A stretch of DNA of 64,000 bases from Microbacterium sp. AB (GTDB lineage Bacteria > Actinomycetota > Actinomycetes > Actinomycetales > Microbacteriaceae), in assembly GCF_032878875.1 (NCBI RefSeq), contig NZ_CP118157.1, forward strand, positions 2,852,001-2,916,000. Reading direction: 5' to 3'. The position numbers and the translations under genes were made by a program. Shown one piece after another: positions 16,605 to 33,055 of this stretch. The number at the start of each line of letters is the position of its first letter. Positions within the stretch are counted from its first letter, which is position 1. The notes beneath the pieces are model-generated. The model did not search any database, was not told where the DNA came from, and saw only the letters and a list, made by a program, of their open reading frames with translations.

Positions 16605-18719
16605 CTAGTCGCCCTTGCCCTTCTGGATGATCTCGTCGGCGACGGCCTTCGGGACCTCGGCGTAGCTGTCGAACTCCATGGAGTAGACCGCACGGCCCGA
16701 CGTCTTCGAACGCAGGTCGCCGATGTAGCCGAACATGCCCGAGAGCGGGACGAGGGCCTTGACGACCTTCACGCCCTGGGCGTCCTCCATCGACTGCATC
16801 TGCCCGCGACGCGAGTTCAGGTCGCCGATGACGTCGCCCATGTACTCCTCGGGAGTGCGCACCTCGACGGCCATGAGCGGCTCGAGCAGCACGGGGCCGG
16901 CCTTGCGAGCGGCCTCCTTGAACCCCATGGACCCGGCGATCTTGAACGCCATCTCCGAGGAGTCGACGTCGTGCGCCGCGCCGTCGGTCAGCGTCGCCTT
17001 GACGCCCACCATCGGGTAGCCGGCGAGGATGCCGACGTTCATCGCGTCCTGGAAGCCGGCGTCGACCGAGGGGATGTACTCGCGCGGGATGCGGCCACCC
17101 GTGACCGCGTTCACGAACTCGTACGTCTTGTCGGCCGTGACCTCGAGAGGCTCCAGCTTGAACTGGATCTTCGCGAACTGGCCCGAGCCGCCGGTCTGCT
17201 TCTTGTGCGTGTAGTCGTGCCGCTCGACGACCTTGCGGAGCGTCTCGCGGTAGGCCACCTGCGGCTTGCCGACGTTCGCCTCGACCTTGAACTCGCGCTT
17301 CATGCGGTCCACGAGGATGTCGAGGTGCAGCTCGCCCATGCCCTTGACGACGGTCTGGCCGGTCTCGGCGTTGTTCTCGACGCGGAACGTCGGGTCCTCC
17401 TCCGCGAGCTTCTGGATCGCGAGACCCAGCTTCTCCTGGTCGGCCTTCGTCTTGGGCTCGATCGCGACCTCGATGACCGGCTCGGGGAACGTCATCGACT
17501 CGAGCACGACCTGGTTGCCCGGGTCGCTGAGCGTGTCGCCCGTCGTCGTGTCCTTGAGGCCGATGACCGCGTAGATGTGGCCGGCGGTGACCGACTCGAC
17601 CGGGTTCTCCTTGTTGGCGTGCATCTGGAAGATCTTCCCGATGCGCTCCTTCTTGCCCTTGGTCGAGTTGATGACCTGCGCGCCGGAGTCGAGGTGACCC
17701 GAGTACACGCGGATGTAGGTCAGACGCCCGAAGAAGGGGTGCGTGACGACCTTGAACGCGAGAGCCGTGAAGGGCTCGTCGCGATCGGCGTGACGCTCGA
17801 TGATGCGCTCCTCGTCCTTCGGGTCGTGCGCCTCGATGGCGGGCACGTCGATGGGCGAGGGGAGGTAGTCGACGACCGCGTCGAGCATGGGCTGCACGCC
17901 GCGGTTCTTGAAGGCCGAGCCGCAGAGGACCGGGTAGACCTCGCTGGCGATCGTCAGCTTGCGGATGGCGCCCTTGATCTCCTCGACCGTGAGCTCCTCA
18001 CCGCCGAAGTACTTCTCGAGCAGCGCGTCGTCGGTCTCGGCGACGGTCTCGAGGAGCTTCTCCCGGTACTCCGCCGCCTTGTCGGCGAGGTCCGCGGGGA
18101 TCTCGCCGGTCTCGTACTTGGCGCCCATGGTCACGTCGCCCTTGGCATCGCCGGGCCACGTGAGCGCGCGCATGTTGACGAGGTCGACGACGCCCACGAA
18201 GTCGCTCTCCGCGCCGATGGGCAGCTGGAGCACGAGCGGCTTCGCCTTGAGGCGGTTGACGATGGTGTCGACCGTGAAGTAGAAGTCGGCGCCGAGCTTG
18301 TCCATCTTGTTGACGAAACAGATGCGCGGGACGTCGTACTTGTCCGCCTGACGCCACACGGTCTCGGACTGGGGCTCCACGCCCTCCTTGCCGTCGAAGA
18401 CGGCGACCGCACCGTCGAGGACGCGGAGCGAGCGCTCCACCTCGACCGTGAAGTCCACGTGGCCGGGGGTGTCGATGATGTTGATCTGGTTGTTGTCCCA
18501 GAAGCACGTGACGGCAGCGGAGGTGATGGTGATGCCACGCTCCTGCTCCTGCTCCATCCAGTCGGTGGTCGCGCCGCCGTCGTGGGTCTCGCCGATCTTG
18601 TGGTTGACGCCCGTGTAGAACAGGATGCGCTCGGTCGTCGTCGTCTTACCGGCATCGATGTGCGCCATGATGCCGATGTTGCGGACCTTCTTGAGGTCGG
18701 TGAGCACGTCTTGTGCCAC
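16605..18719 (-). CDS. fusA: Translation elongation factor G
   Basis: A 704-residue EF-G, the translocase GTPase. Domain I motifs [20 protein letters not shown] and [10 protein letters not shown] are present; domains II-V follow with [38 protein letters not shown] and [17 protein letters not shown]. The start is GTG 18719 with AAGGAAG upstream. Third gene of the str operon, 91 bases after rpsG. Length and motifs are normal; no second copy is visible here. Confidence 0.98.
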   Translation of the reverse strand: MAQDVLTDLKKVRNIGIMAHIDAGKTTTTERILFYTGVNHKIGETHDGGATTDWMEQEQERGITITSAAVTCFWDNNQINIIDTPGHVDFTVEVERSLRVLDGAVAVFDGKEGVEPQSETVWRQADKYDVPRICFVNKMDKLGADFYFTVDTIVNRLKAKPLVLQLPIGAESDFVGVVDLVNMRALTWPGDAKGDVTMGAKYETGEIPADLADKAAEYREKLLETVAETDDALLEKYFGGEELTVEEIKGAIRKLTIASEVYPVLCGSAFKNRGVQPMLDAVVDYLPSPIDVPAIEAHDPKDEERIIERHADRDEPFTALAFKVVTHPFFGRLTYIRVYSGHLDSGAQVINSTKGKKERIGKIFQMHANKENPVESVTAGHIYAVIGLKDTTTGDTLSDPGNQVVLESMTFPEPVIEVAIEPKTKADQEKLGLAIQKLAEEDPTFRVENNAETGQTVVKGMGELHLDILVDRMKREFKVEANVGKPQVAYRETLRKVVERHDYTHKKQTGGSGQFAKIQFKLEPLEVTADKTYEFVNAVTGGRIPREYIPSVDAGFQDAMNVGILAGYPMVGVKATLTDGAAHDVDSSEMAFKIAGSMGFKEAARKAGPVLLEPLMAVEVRTPEEYMGDVIGDLNSRRGQMQSMEDAQGVKVVKALVPLSGMFGYIGDLRSKTSGRAVYSMEFDSYAEVPKAVADEIIQKGKGD

Positions 18720-18810
18720 TTGCGTTCTTCCTTACGTGTGGAGAGGGATGAAGCAGGGAGACGGCCCCGGATGCTCCGGAGAGCGATCCGGGGCCGACCC
18801 GGTGCGCTTC

Positions 18811-19281
18811 CTACCAGCGGTAGTGCGCGAAGGCGCGGTTCGACTCGGCCATCTTGTGCGTGTCCTCGCGGCGCTTGACCGCGGCGCCCAGGCCGTTCGA
18901 GGCGTCCAGGATCTCGTTCTGGAGGCGCTCGGTCATGGTCTTCTCACGACGACCCTTCGCGTAGCTCACGAGCCAGCGGAGGGCGAGGGTGTTGGCGCGG
19001 TGAGGCTTGACCTCGACCGGCACCTGATACGTCGAGCCGCCGACGCGGCGGCTGCGGACCTCGAGCGTGGGGCGCACGTTGTCGAGCGCCTTCTTCAGCG
19101 TGGCGACCGCGTCCTGTCCGTTCTTGGCGGCGACGCCCTCGAGCGCGGTGTACACGATGTTCTCGGCGATCGACTTCTTGCCGTCGACGAGGATCTTGTT
19201 CACGAGCTGCGTGACGATGGGGGCGCCGTAGACCGGGTCGTTGACGACGGGGCGCTTGGGGGCCGGACCCTTACGAGGCAT
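18811..19281 (-). CDS. rpsG: 30S ribosomal protein S7
   Basis: A 156-residue S7, a primary binder of the 16S rRNA 3' domain. It begins [12 protein letters not shown] and contains the typical [23 protein letters not shown] and [18 protein letters not shown]. It starts 6 bases after the rpsL stop, so the two are translated together. In many bacteria S7 regulates its own operon. Confidence 0.98.
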   Translation of the reverse strand: MPRKGPAPKRPVVNDPVYGAPIVTQLVNKILVDGKKSIAENIVYTALEGVAAKNGQDAVATLKKALDNVRPTLEVRSRRVGGSTYQVPVEVKPHRANTLALRWLVSYAKGRREKTMTERLQNEILDASNGLGAAVKRREDTHKMAESNRAFAHYRW

Positions 19282-19287
19282 TCTGAC

Positions 19288-19656
19288 TCAACCCTTCTTC
19301 GCGCCGTAGCGGCTGCGAGCCTGCTTACGGTTCTTGACGGCCTGCGTGTCGAGCGCACCGCGGACGATCTTGTAGCGGACACCGGGGAGGTCCTTCACAC
19401 GACCGCCGCGCACGAGCACGAGCGAGTGCTCCTGGAGGTTGTGGCCCTCGCCGGGGATGTACGCCGTGACCTCGGTGCCGTTGCGGAGCTTGACACGGGC
19501 GACCTTGCGCATCGCCGAGTTCGGCTTCTTGGGCGTGGTCGTGTAGACGCGGGTGCAGACGCCTGCCTGCTGCGGGTTCGACTTCAGCGCCGGAGCCTTG
19601 GTCTTCGAGACCTTCGGCGAACGGCCCTTGCGAACCAACTGCTGAATAGTTGGCAC
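19288..19656 (-). CDS. rpsL: 30S ribosomal protein S12
   Basis: A 122-residue S12 (decoding-centre protein). I start at GTG 19656 with AGGAG 5 bases upstream, giving the usual [12 protein letters not shown]. The segments TTTPKKPNS and [12 protein letters not shown] keep the wild-type lysines at the classic streptomycin-resistance positions, so no such resistance is expected. First gene of the str operon; a strong promoter and a structured leader of about 160 bases lie upstream. Confidence 0.98.
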   Translation of the reverse strand: MPTIQQLVRKGRSPKVSKTKAPALKSNPQQAGVCTRVYTTTPKKPNSAMRKVARVKLRNGTEVTAYIPGEGHNLQEHSLVLVRGGRVKDLPGVRYKIVRGALDTQAVKNRKQARSRYGAKKG

Positions 19657-19761
19657 GATTCTCCTTGTTCGTTGCTGCACGGTGACAGCACGTGATGTTT
19701 CACGTAAACCCGCCCCAGCGCACGGACGACGCGGGACTGCCGGCGGGTATGCCGTGGGGGT

Positions 19762-19816
19762 GGCCTGTTCGCAGGCCCTTCCCGACGATGCGCACACGCG
19801 AGGACGCGTGTGCGCA
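19762..19816 (-). promoter_or_regulatory. Structured 5' leader of the str operon: two hairpins
   Basis: Just after the predicted transcription start, TGCGCACACGCG (19789-19800) and CGCGTGTGCGCA (19805-19816) form a perfect 12-base stem with a 4-base loop. A second hairpin, GGCCTG/CAGGCC with a 4-base loop, follows at 19762-19777. The leader is about 160 bases and has no long ORF. Such structure may protect the mRNA or regulate it. Confidence 0.55.
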
Positions 19817-19825
19817 CACCCTTCA

Positions 19826-19854
19826 ATGATACGCGGCGTAACACAACCGGTCAA
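19826..19854 (-). promoter_or_regulatory. Promoter of the rpsL-rpsG-fusA operon
   Basis: On the minus strand, -35 TTGACC (19849-19854), 17 bases and -10 TATCAT (19826-19831). This is the best match to the housekeeping consensus in the window and sits about 170 bases upstream of rpsL. Confidence 0.75.
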
Positions 19855-19882
19855 ACGCCGGCGCGAACACGCCGGACACAGG

Positions 19883-19940
19883 AGAAGGGACGCCCCTTGC
19901 GGGACGTCCCTTCTCGCTTCGCGTCAGGCGCTAGCGCCTG
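19883..19940 (-). terminator. Terminator region after the protease gene
   Basis: CAGGCGCT and AGCGCCTG form a perfect 16-base palindrome at 19925-19940, just after the stop. It is followed by a hairpin of AGAAGGGACG (19883-19892) with CGTCCCTTCT (19905-19914), extended by CCC/GGG. Confidence 0.7.
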
Positions 19941-19941
19941 T

Positions 19942-22059
19942 TCAGCGCTGCGACTTCAGCTGACGCACGCGGGCCAGGAGCAGAACCCCGCCGGCGACGA
20001 CGACGAGACCGAAGCCGATCGCCAGAGGCGCGGTGCCGTTGAACTCCGCACCCGTCGGGGCGAGGGGGTCCTCACCCTGGGGGTCCTGCGGGTCGCCGGG
20101 CTGCTGCGGCTCCTGCGGGGCAGGAGTCTGCTCGGGGGCCTCGTTCGGCTCCTCGGGCTGCTGCGGCTCCTCGGCCACGGCGGTCACCGTGATGCTGACC
20201 ACCACGTCGTTGCTCGCGACGCCGTCGACGATCTGACGGGCGGCGACGGTGTGCTCGCCGACGCCGAGCTGGTCGACCGCGATCTCCCAGACGTTGGCCT
20301 CGACCGTGGCGCTGCCGACGAGCTGGTCGTCGACGCGGAGCTCGACGGTGGCGCCGTTGAGTCCCTCGCCGACGAATTTCGCGGGCACCGAGCCTTCGAC
20401 GTACGAGCCGCCGTCGACCGGGTTGATGATCGTCGGGTCGGGCGTGACCGCCTGGCCGACCGAGAACTCGACCGTGGTCTCGTCCGAGGTCTTCCCGTTG
20501 ATCGTCTGCTGTGCGCTGACGGTGTACGAGCCGGCCTCGTGGATGTCCGCGTCGTACGACCAGTTGCCGTCGGCGTCGGCGGTGACCTTCGCGTTGACGT
20601 CGCCCGACAGGGTGACCTCCGCGTTCGCGGCGGCCTCGCCCGCGATCGACGTGACGGGCTCGTCGAACGCCTGGCCGTTCGTCGGCGTGGTGATGGCGGG
20701 AGCGGTCGGGAAGACCTGCACGTCGACCGAGGCCGTCGCCGAGGTGTCGAAGCCGCTCGCCGCACGGACGTAGACGGTGTAGTCGCCCGGCGTCGCGGGA
20801 CCCGTGAGGGTCCACGTGCCGTCGTCGGCGATGGCCGTCTCCGCGGCGTCCTCGAAGGAGGCGTCGGCGCCCTGCGGGAGGAACGCGTACTCGAGCGTCG
20901 CGCCCGCGGGGCCCGTTCCGGAGATCTCCGCGTTCCAGGCGATGTTGGCGCCCGACTCGAGCGAGGTGATCGCCGGGTCCTCGAGCGCCAGCGCGACCGT
21001 GTACCCGTTGGTTGCAGCCAGGCCGGTCTGGAGGTCGGCGCCCCACAGGTGCTCGACGCCGTCGAGCTGGAACGTCGCGCTCACGACGCCCACGGCGGTG
21101 CTGCCCTGGAGGATCGTTCCGCCGGAGTCGCCGGGGATGACCTGGGTCGCGGCCGCGAAGCCCTTGACGAGGCGGCCGTCGACCTCGATGTACCCCTCGT
21201 ACTCGACGTACGGGTTCACCTGGTCGGTGTCCACGACGCCCGACGAGTAGCCGGTCGTGCGGCCCGAGCGCTGGATGGTCTCGCCGATCTCGGCGGTTCC
21301 GACGGCCGTGATGTCCGAGGCCAGCGAAGCGGACAGGTCGTCGAGGTTGGTCCAGTCGCTCAGGGCCGGAACCAGCGTCAGCTCGTCGTTGGTGACGTCG
21401 ACCGCCGCGATGTCGATGGCGTCCTCGGGCGTGCCCGCCGTGTTGCCGGCGCCGCCGAACTGGTTGAAGCCGACCGTGCCGAGCTCGTAGGTGAGCTCGA
21501 CCGTCGAGTTGTCGTCGGCCCCGCCGCCCGCGGGGTCGCCCTGGGGATCGGTGAGGTAGACGCTGCCGTACTGGCCGTCGCCGGTGCAGTGGCCAGCGGT
21601 GAGGATGGCGGGCTCTCCGTCGGGCGTCCATGCGGGGAAGCCCACCGAGCAGAAGCCGCCGGCGCCGGCCGCGTCGAGAAGCGCGATGCCCGCGCCGCCC
21701 ACGACGTCCGTGGTCGCCGTCGGCTTCGCGAGCTCGTCCTCCGACACCGTGACGATATGCACGTTCGTGTAGCCGTCCGCGAGCGCGGCGGCGGATGCCG
21801 TCGCCTCGACGAGCGCCGAGGTGGAGTCGGCGTCAGCGAGCTGCTGAACGATGACGCCGCCGTCGCCGTTCTTCAGGACGCCCGTGACGGATTCGTCCTG
21901 GAAGAACTGCAGAGCCAGCTGATCGAATGCGGCGCCCTCGGTCGGCGCGACAGCGCCCTCCTCGGCCGACGCGGAGGTGGCGACGACGCCACCGAACGCC
22001 AGCGCCGATGCGACGCCCAGTGCGCCGAGACGCACGCCGCGCTTTGTTGAAGACTTCAA
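19942..22059 (-). CDS. Secreted S1-family serine protease with Ig-like repeats and LAPTG cell-wall anchor
   Basis: A 705-residue exported protein. Residues 1-32 are a Sec signal (LGALGVASALAFGG, then SASA). A chymotrypsin-like domain (about 110-345) has His in ILTAGHCTG, Asp in AIDIAAVDV and Ser in PGDSGGTIL. Three or so Ig-like modules of about 90 residues follow (repeated PAITTPTNGQAFDEPV and PTIINPVDGGSYVEGS). The tail is Pro/Glu/Gln-rich, then LAPTG, a hydrophobic segment and LKSQR, a class E sortase-type (LAXTG) signal. The start is probably TTG 22059, with GGGGA about 6 bases upstream. Wall-anchored proteolysis is inferred; the substrate is unknown. Confidence 0.88.
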   Translation of the reverse strand: MKSSTKRGVRLGALGVASALAFGGVVATSASAEEGAVAPTEGAAFDQLALQFFQDESVTGVLKNGDGGVIVQQLADADSTSALVEATASAAALADGYTNVHIVTVSEDELAKPTATTDVVGGAGIALLDAAGAGGFCSVGFPAWTPDGEPAILTAGHCTGDGQYGSVYLTDPQGDPAGGGADDNSTVELTYELGTVGFNQFGGAGNTAGTPEDAIDIAAVDVTNDELTLVPALSDWTNLDDLSASLASDITAVGTAEIGETIQRSGRTTGYSSGVVDTDQVNPYVEYEGYIEVDGRLVKGFAAATQVIPGDSGGTILQGSTAVGVVSATFQLDGVEHLWGADLQTGLAATNGYTVALALEDPAITSLESGANIAWNAEISGTGPAGATLEYAFLPQGADASFEDAAETAIADDGTWTLTGPATPGDYTVYVRAASGFDTSATASVDVQVFPTAPAITTPTNGQAFDEPVTSIAGEAAANAEVTLSGDVNAKVTADADGNWSYDADIHEAGSYTVSAQQTINGKTSDETTVEFSVGQAVTPDPTIINPVDGGSYVEGSVPAKFVGEGLNGATVELRVDDQLVGSATVEANVWEIAVDQLGVGEHTVAARQIVDGVASNDVVVSITVTAVAEEPQQPEEPNEAPEQTPAPQEPQQPGDPQDPQGEDPLAPTGAEFNGTAPLAIGFGLVVVAGGVLLLARVRQLKSQR

Positions 22060-22229
22060 GCCAGTCCCCGATCTTGTATGGAAACACTTCTTCGGACACC
22101 GGGGATGGAAGCTCAGTGTCGATCCGCCCCGGAGGCCGTGACTCTCGGGAGAGACACAGCAAACCCAGATTAGACGCACACCTACTATGAAAAGCAAGTC
22201 CACATTCAACGACATGGACGGGGATCACC
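22060..22229. promoter_or_regulatory. Divergent promoter region of protease and META lipoprotein
   Basis: A 170-base gap. A minus-strand -10-like TAATCT (22167-22172) lies about 110 bases before the protease, and a plus-strand -10-like TACTAT (22183-22188) lies about 40 bases before the lipoprotein. Their -35 boxes are poor. No operator-like repeat was seen. Confidence 0.35.
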
Positions 22230-22610
22230 ATGGGCACGACACGGTTACGGTCGGCGACGGCGCTGGCATTCGTGGGTCTGGCACTCGCGGGATGCGCGTC
22301 GGGAGCGGGTTCGGAGGACGATGCGAGCTCGGTCGTGGGGACGTGGCAGAGCAGTGAGGCGAACGAGCCGTACCTCAGCTTCGACGACGACGGCACCTTC
22401 GACGGAAACGACGGCTGCAACGGGCTTTCCGGGCAGTACGAGCAGGATGGCGACACCGTCACGGTGACGTTCTCGGCCAGCACCCTGCGCGGCTGCGAGG
22501 GGGTCGACACGTGGCTGTCGGAGCTCTCGACCATCGAGGTCGGCGATGCCTCGCTCGAGATCTACGACAGCTCCGGAGAGCTGCTCGGGTCCCTCGCCCG
22601 AGACGACTGA
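22230..22610 (+). CDS. META-domain lipoprotein
   Basis: A 126-residue lipoprotein with lipobox LAGC (Cys22) and a small domain with GTWQS, LSFDDDGTFDGNDGCNGLSGQY and ASTLRGCEG. The GCNGLSGxY signature matches the META/HslJ family, linked to heat-shock or envelope functions of unknown mechanism. The two cysteines, in DGCNG and RGCEG, could form a disulfide. It is transcribed divergently from the wall protease; no operon partner. Confidence 0.75.
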   Translation: MGTTRLRSATALAFVGLALAGCASGAGSEDDASSVVGTWQSSEANEPYLSFDDDGTFDGNDGCNGLSGQYEQDGDTVTVTFSASTLRGCEGVDTWLSELSTIEVGDASLEIYDSSGELLGSLARDD

Positions 22611-22651
22611 CCACACCATCCGCATGGGTAGTTCTGCCCATGAAAGAAATC

Positions 22652-22683
22652 GTCATCCCCGTCCGATGCCGGACGGGGATGAC
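22652..22683 (-). terminator. Terminator between META lipoprotein and hypothetical gene
   Basis: GTCATCCCCGTCCG (22652-22665) and its complement (22670-22683) form a perfect 14-base stem with a 4-base loop. The minus strand continues with ATTTCTTT, fitting termination of the hypothetical gene; it may also stop the plus-strand lipoprotein. Confidence 0.8.
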
Positions 22684-22694
22684 GTCTTCCGAGG

Positions 22695-23360
22695 CTATCT
22701 TCCGGGATCCGCGAAGAACCCGTCGGGGCCGAACGGGGTGTCCAGCGACTCCGTGAGCTCCGCGAGCATCGCCTCGACCTGCGGCTCGACGTACTCCACG
22801 ATCGCGGCCTGGATGCGCAGACGATGCCCGAGCAGCAGCGAGCAGATCTCCCTTCCGACGAGATTGGCGTACTCGTCGGCGAGGCCGACCTCCTGCCGCA
22901 GCGCCGCCTTCGCCTCCGCCGACAGCGGAGGGAGGCTCGGCACCTCCGCATCGGCCTCCGTGGCCATCCCCTCGATCGTGAAGAGGAAGGGCGCGCCCGG
23001 CAGGGGATCGGGATCGAGCGGCAGCCCTTCGTACTCCGGCGCCAGGTCTTCGCCCGGTCGGTAGGAGCGGGCGCGGTTGCGCTCCGACTGCTGGTCGAGC
23101 TCGGCCTGCAGCATCGGCAGGTTGCGCGCCGTGTAATCGCTCACGGCATGGTCGACGATCGTCTTGATGCGGGTGGAGAGCCCGTGCTGCACGCCATGCG
23201 GCACGTCGGAGCCGACTCCCGCGGCCGAGAGGACGGGCGACCCGAAGCAGCGCCGGCAGGGAGCCGAGCGGCCGCGGTGCGTCGCGGGCTGCCAGCGCGG
23301 CAGCCACCGGAGCCAGGCCTCCACAGCCTGCGCCACCTGCGATTCCAGTGAGCGCGCCAT
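22695..23360 (-). CDS. Hypothetical protein (actinobacterial, unrecognised)
   Basis: A 221-residue protein I do not recognise. The first 50 residues are Arg/Trp-rich (VEAWLRWLPRWQPATHRGR) and contain a single CRRCF pair. The rest is soluble and acidic with predicted helices (DEYANLVGREICSLLLGHRLRIQAAIVEY). TACGCT (23367-23372) lies 6 bases before the ATG at 23360 and there is no ribosome site, so it looks leaderless, which also supports this start over upstream frames. It is followed by a strong terminator and is probably monocistronic. Confidence 0.65.
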   Translation of the reverse strand: MARSLESQVAQAVEAWLRWLPRWQPATHRGRSAPCRRCFGSPVLSAAGVGSDVPHGVQHGLSTRIKTIVDHAVSDYTARNLPMLQAELDQQSERNRARSYRPGEDLAPEYEGLPLDPDPLPGAPFLFTIEGMATEADAEVPSLPPLSAEAKAALRQEVGLADEYANLVGREICSLLLGHRLRIQAAIVEYVEPQVEAMLAELTESLDTPFGPDGFFADPGR

Positions 23361-23407
23361 ACAGAGAGCGTAGGGCTTCCCCCGCCGTCCGAGCGGGTGG
23401 AAACGGC

Positions 23408-23890
23408 CTACTCCCCCTCGTGGCGCTCCCACGGCCACCTCGGCGGACGGGCCCGCGTCCGCCGCACCGCGACCGCGACCCAGGCCGCGACGCCGGCGGC
23501 CGCCGCGAGGAGCGGCACCTGCCACCCGATGAGCACCTGCCCCACCGCCGCGGTCGAGGCCGCCGCGCCGGCGCCGAACAGGAGCGCGAGCAGCCACAGC
23601 GACGCACAATAGGACGCCGCGACGCCCGCCATCACGCCGATCACCGCCGTGAAGCGCGGACGTGCCCTGCGCAGGACGGGCTGCAGCGCGAGGCCGAACC
23701 CCGCGACGGACACGACCACGGCGAGCACGCCAGGGACGATGTCGATCCCGGGCGTGGCGATGACATCCGTCTCCGTCAGGAGGCTCCCGAACCCGAGGAC
23801 GCACACGACCAGCGCGCCGTACCCGCAGACGGCGAAGGCGAGGAGCGCCCCCGGGGGAAGCCCCTCGCCTTCGCGAGCCCGACCGGTCAT
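23408..23890 (-). CDS. Hypothetical membrane protein, 4 TM
   Basis: A 160-residue protein with four hydrophobic segments (about residues 14-36, 47-67, 79-103 and 115-140) and a basic, Trp-containing tail (RRTRARPPRWPWERHEGE). No family recognised. The ATG at 23890 overlaps the stop of the upstream membrane protein as ATGA, so the two are translationally coupled and may act together. Confidence 0.7.
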   Translation of the reverse strand: MTGRAREGEGLPPGALLAFAVCGYGALVVCVLGFGSLLTETDVIATPGIDIVPGVLAVVVSVAGFGLALQPVLRRARPRFTAVIGVMAGVAASYCASLWLLALLFGAGAAASTAAVGQVLIGWQVPLLAAAAGVAAWVAVAVRRTRARPPRWPWERHEGE

Positions 23891-25029
23891 GCCGACAACG
23901 TCGGTCCCGCCTCGAGGGTGCGCTCGTACTCGGCCTGAGCCTCGGCGTTCTGCGCGGTCACCTTGGCTCCGCGCCGGGCGGCCCACGCGCCGAACCAGAT
24001 CGTGATCTCGCGACCGAGGACGAAGGCGATGATCGCGAGCGGAGAGAGCAGCGTGTCGAGCGTGAGCTGGGTGCTCTCGGTCGCGGTGATCATCCAGAAG
24101 GGCGCCTGGAAGAGCTGCCCCAGGATGTGGCCGGCATACGAGACGACGCCGACGAGGAGGCCGAAGACGACCCACGACCCCCAGCGCGCGCGGTTCACGA
24201 CGGCGCCGAGGAGCCAGAACCCCAGCCAGAACACGACGACGGGGACCCACAGCGCGAAAGAGGTGGCGATCCCGATCGCGACCGAGCCGATGTCGGCGGC
24301 CGCCAGGTCTCCGCGGACGGCGCGCTCGACGAGCATCGCCGCGAAGAAGAGGACGGCGAAGACCACGGCGGCGACCAGTCCGATGAGGCCCGCGGCGCCG
24401 CGGTTGCCGCGCACCTTCGGCGGCTCGGGCGCCTGCACGAAGATGGGCGTCGGTGCGACGGGTGCCGCCGGGGCGGACGTGTCGGGGACGGGCTCGCTCG
24501 CCGTCACCGCGGGAGCGGGCTCGGGCTCGGCGGCGGAGAACGTCTGCGTCTGAGCCGGCTCGAACCACGGGTCGCCCTTGACGCGCTCGCCGTCTGCGGC
24601 GGAGGCCGTCGACGAGTCGTTCGCACTCGCGTTGCGGCGCTCGAACTCCTCGAGCTCCGCGGCGAGGGCGGCGTAGTCCGGCTCGCGGTCGCCGTCGGGA
24701 GTCGTGTCCTCGCGAGCGGCACGCCCGGCGGCCGCATCCTCCTGGAGGCCGGCGCGATCTGCGCGAGCAGCGCGGGTGTCGCCGGCGGGCGCGGCCGCCG
24801 CCGGGGACACCTCCTGCGCAGGGGGCGTGGCGGACCGGGTCGTCGCGTCGTCCTCGCCGACCGCATCCGGCAGCGCGGAGCGCGAGTCCGGCTCGTCCCC
24901 CGCTGGCGCGGTCTCGGCCCGTTCGGGCGAATCGGCGCCTCCGACGGTCTCGGGCGCGTCGTCGACAACCGGCTCCTCGTTCGGACCGCCGGTGACGGGT
25001 TCCCTGTTCGACCCCTGGGCGTCGCTCAT
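23887..25029 (-). CDS. Hypothetical membrane protein with long disordered N-terminus
   Basis: A 380-residue protein. Residues 1-200 are low-complexity and acidic or Ala/Pro-rich (NEEPVVDDAPE, PAPAVTASEPVPD) and contain a short predicted helix AALAAELEEFERR. Residues about 210-365 hold four or more membrane segments (LIGLVAAVVFAVLFFAAML, WVPVVVFWLGFWLLGAVV, WVVFGLLVGVVSYAGHILG, LLSPLAIIAFVLGREITIWFG). No domain is recognised. The ATG at 25029 has GAGGAG 11 bases upstream; an ATG at 25038 is possible. Operon with the following 4-TM protein. Confidence 0.7.
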   Translation of the reverse strand: MSDAQGSNREPVTGGPNEEPVVDDAPETVGGADSPERAETAPAGDEPDSRSALPDAVGEDDATTRSATPPAQEVSPAAAAPAGDTRAARADRAGLQEDAAAGRAAREDTTPDGDREPDYAALAAELEEFERRNASANDSSTASAADGERVKGDPWFEPAQTQTFSAAEPEPAPAVTASEPVPDTSAPAAPVAPTPIFVQAPEPPKVRGNRGAAGLIGLVAAVVFAVLFFAAMLVERAVRGDLAAADIGSVAIGIATSFALWVPVVVFWLGFWLLGAVVNRARWGSWVVFGLLVGVVSYAGHILGQLFQAPFWMITATESTQLTLDTLLSPLAIIAFVLGREITIWFGAWAARRGAKVTAQNAEAQAEYERTLEAGPTLSA

Positions 25030-25129
25030 CAGAAGCACTCCTCACGACGGGGACTCTCCCCTAGAGACCGAGATTACCCGTGGCCTCCGGCGTGTCGCGT
25101 GAGCCTCGCCGCGGAATGTCGCGGATCCG

Positions 25130-25306
25130 CTACCGAGCGGGGGTGATCGAACGCAGCCAGTCGAAGAAGTACTGGACCACGCCGACGAGCCACTCGCCCA
25201 CGACGGGGAAGAACGGCAGCGCAGCCCAGACGATCCCCGCCACGACCGCAAGGCTCACCAGGCCCACGGCCCAGGCCACCACCGGTTCGCGTCCCCCGAT
25301 CGCCAT
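25130..25306 (-). CDS. Small hypothetical membrane protein (58 aa)
   Basis: A 58-residue protein with one or two membrane helices (VVAWAVGLVSLAVVAGIVWAA) and an amphipathic Trp/Phe-rich end (WLVGVVQYFFDWLRSI). TACCCT (25313-25318) lies 6 bases before the ATG at 25306, again suggesting a leaderless mRNA. It sits just after the rpoC terminator. Function unknown. A longer in-frame start at 25378 overlaps the terminator and is unlikely. Confidence 0.6.
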   Translation of the reverse strand: MAIGGREPVVAWAVGLVSLAVVAGIVWAALPFFPVVGEWLVGVVQYFFDWLRSITPAR

Positions 25307-25330
25307 GTCCCCAGGGTAGGACGCGGAAGA

Positions 25331-25369
25331 CGGAGAGAGGCCCCGGGGCGAACCCGGGGCCTCTCTCCG
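25331..25369. terminator. Terminator of the rpoBC operon
   Basis: CGGAGAGAGGCCCCGGG (25331-25347) and its perfect 17-base complement (25353-25369) with a 5-base loop, 16 bases after the rpoC stop. Confidence 0.88.
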
Positions 25370-25384
25370 TCGACTCATGCCGGA

Positions 25385-29260
<3,876 letters not shown>

Positions 29261-29302
29261 TTGACTTCTCCTGTTTGGAAATCGTTGAATCGGCTGGCCG
29301 GA

Positions 29303-32794
<3,492 letters not shown>

Positions 32795-32810
32795 GGGGAA
32801 AACCTCCATG

Positions 32811-32907
32811 AGCCCCGGCGTGCGGGGCTGCTAGATTCCTTGTCGACAGGTGAGGTGCGCTACGGGCCTGTCCTGTGGATCACACGCCGCCATCTGCGGG
32901 GATCCAC
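32811..32907 (-). promoter_or_regulatory. Structured rpoB leader: two hairpins
   Basis: AGCCCCG (32811-32817) pairs with CGGGGCT (32823-32829) immediately upstream of the rpoB ribosome site. GTGGATC (32875-32881) pairs with GATCCAC (32901-32907) with an inner CCGC/GCGG helix. Both lie in the untranslated leader. The role is unknown; the first could affect access to the ribosome site. Confidence 0.4.
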
Positions 32908-32964
32908 GGGAGCCAGCCGACCACCATATGAAGGCATGGAAGACCCAGAGAGCGCAAACAGCAA

Positions 32965-32993
32965 CACTAACAGGCTCGGCGCGACATAGCAAG
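32965..32993 (-). promoter_or_regulatory. Promoter of rpoBC
   Basis: On the minus strand, -35 TTGCTA (32988-32993), 17 bases and -10 TAGTGT (32965-32970). The start would be near 32958, giving a leader of about 160 bases. Confidence 0.5.
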
Positions 32994-33055
32994 CGATGTC
33001 CTTGACCTGATCCCGCCTCTCGGGTATAACCACGCGTCCGGCGGAAGGGCTCGCG

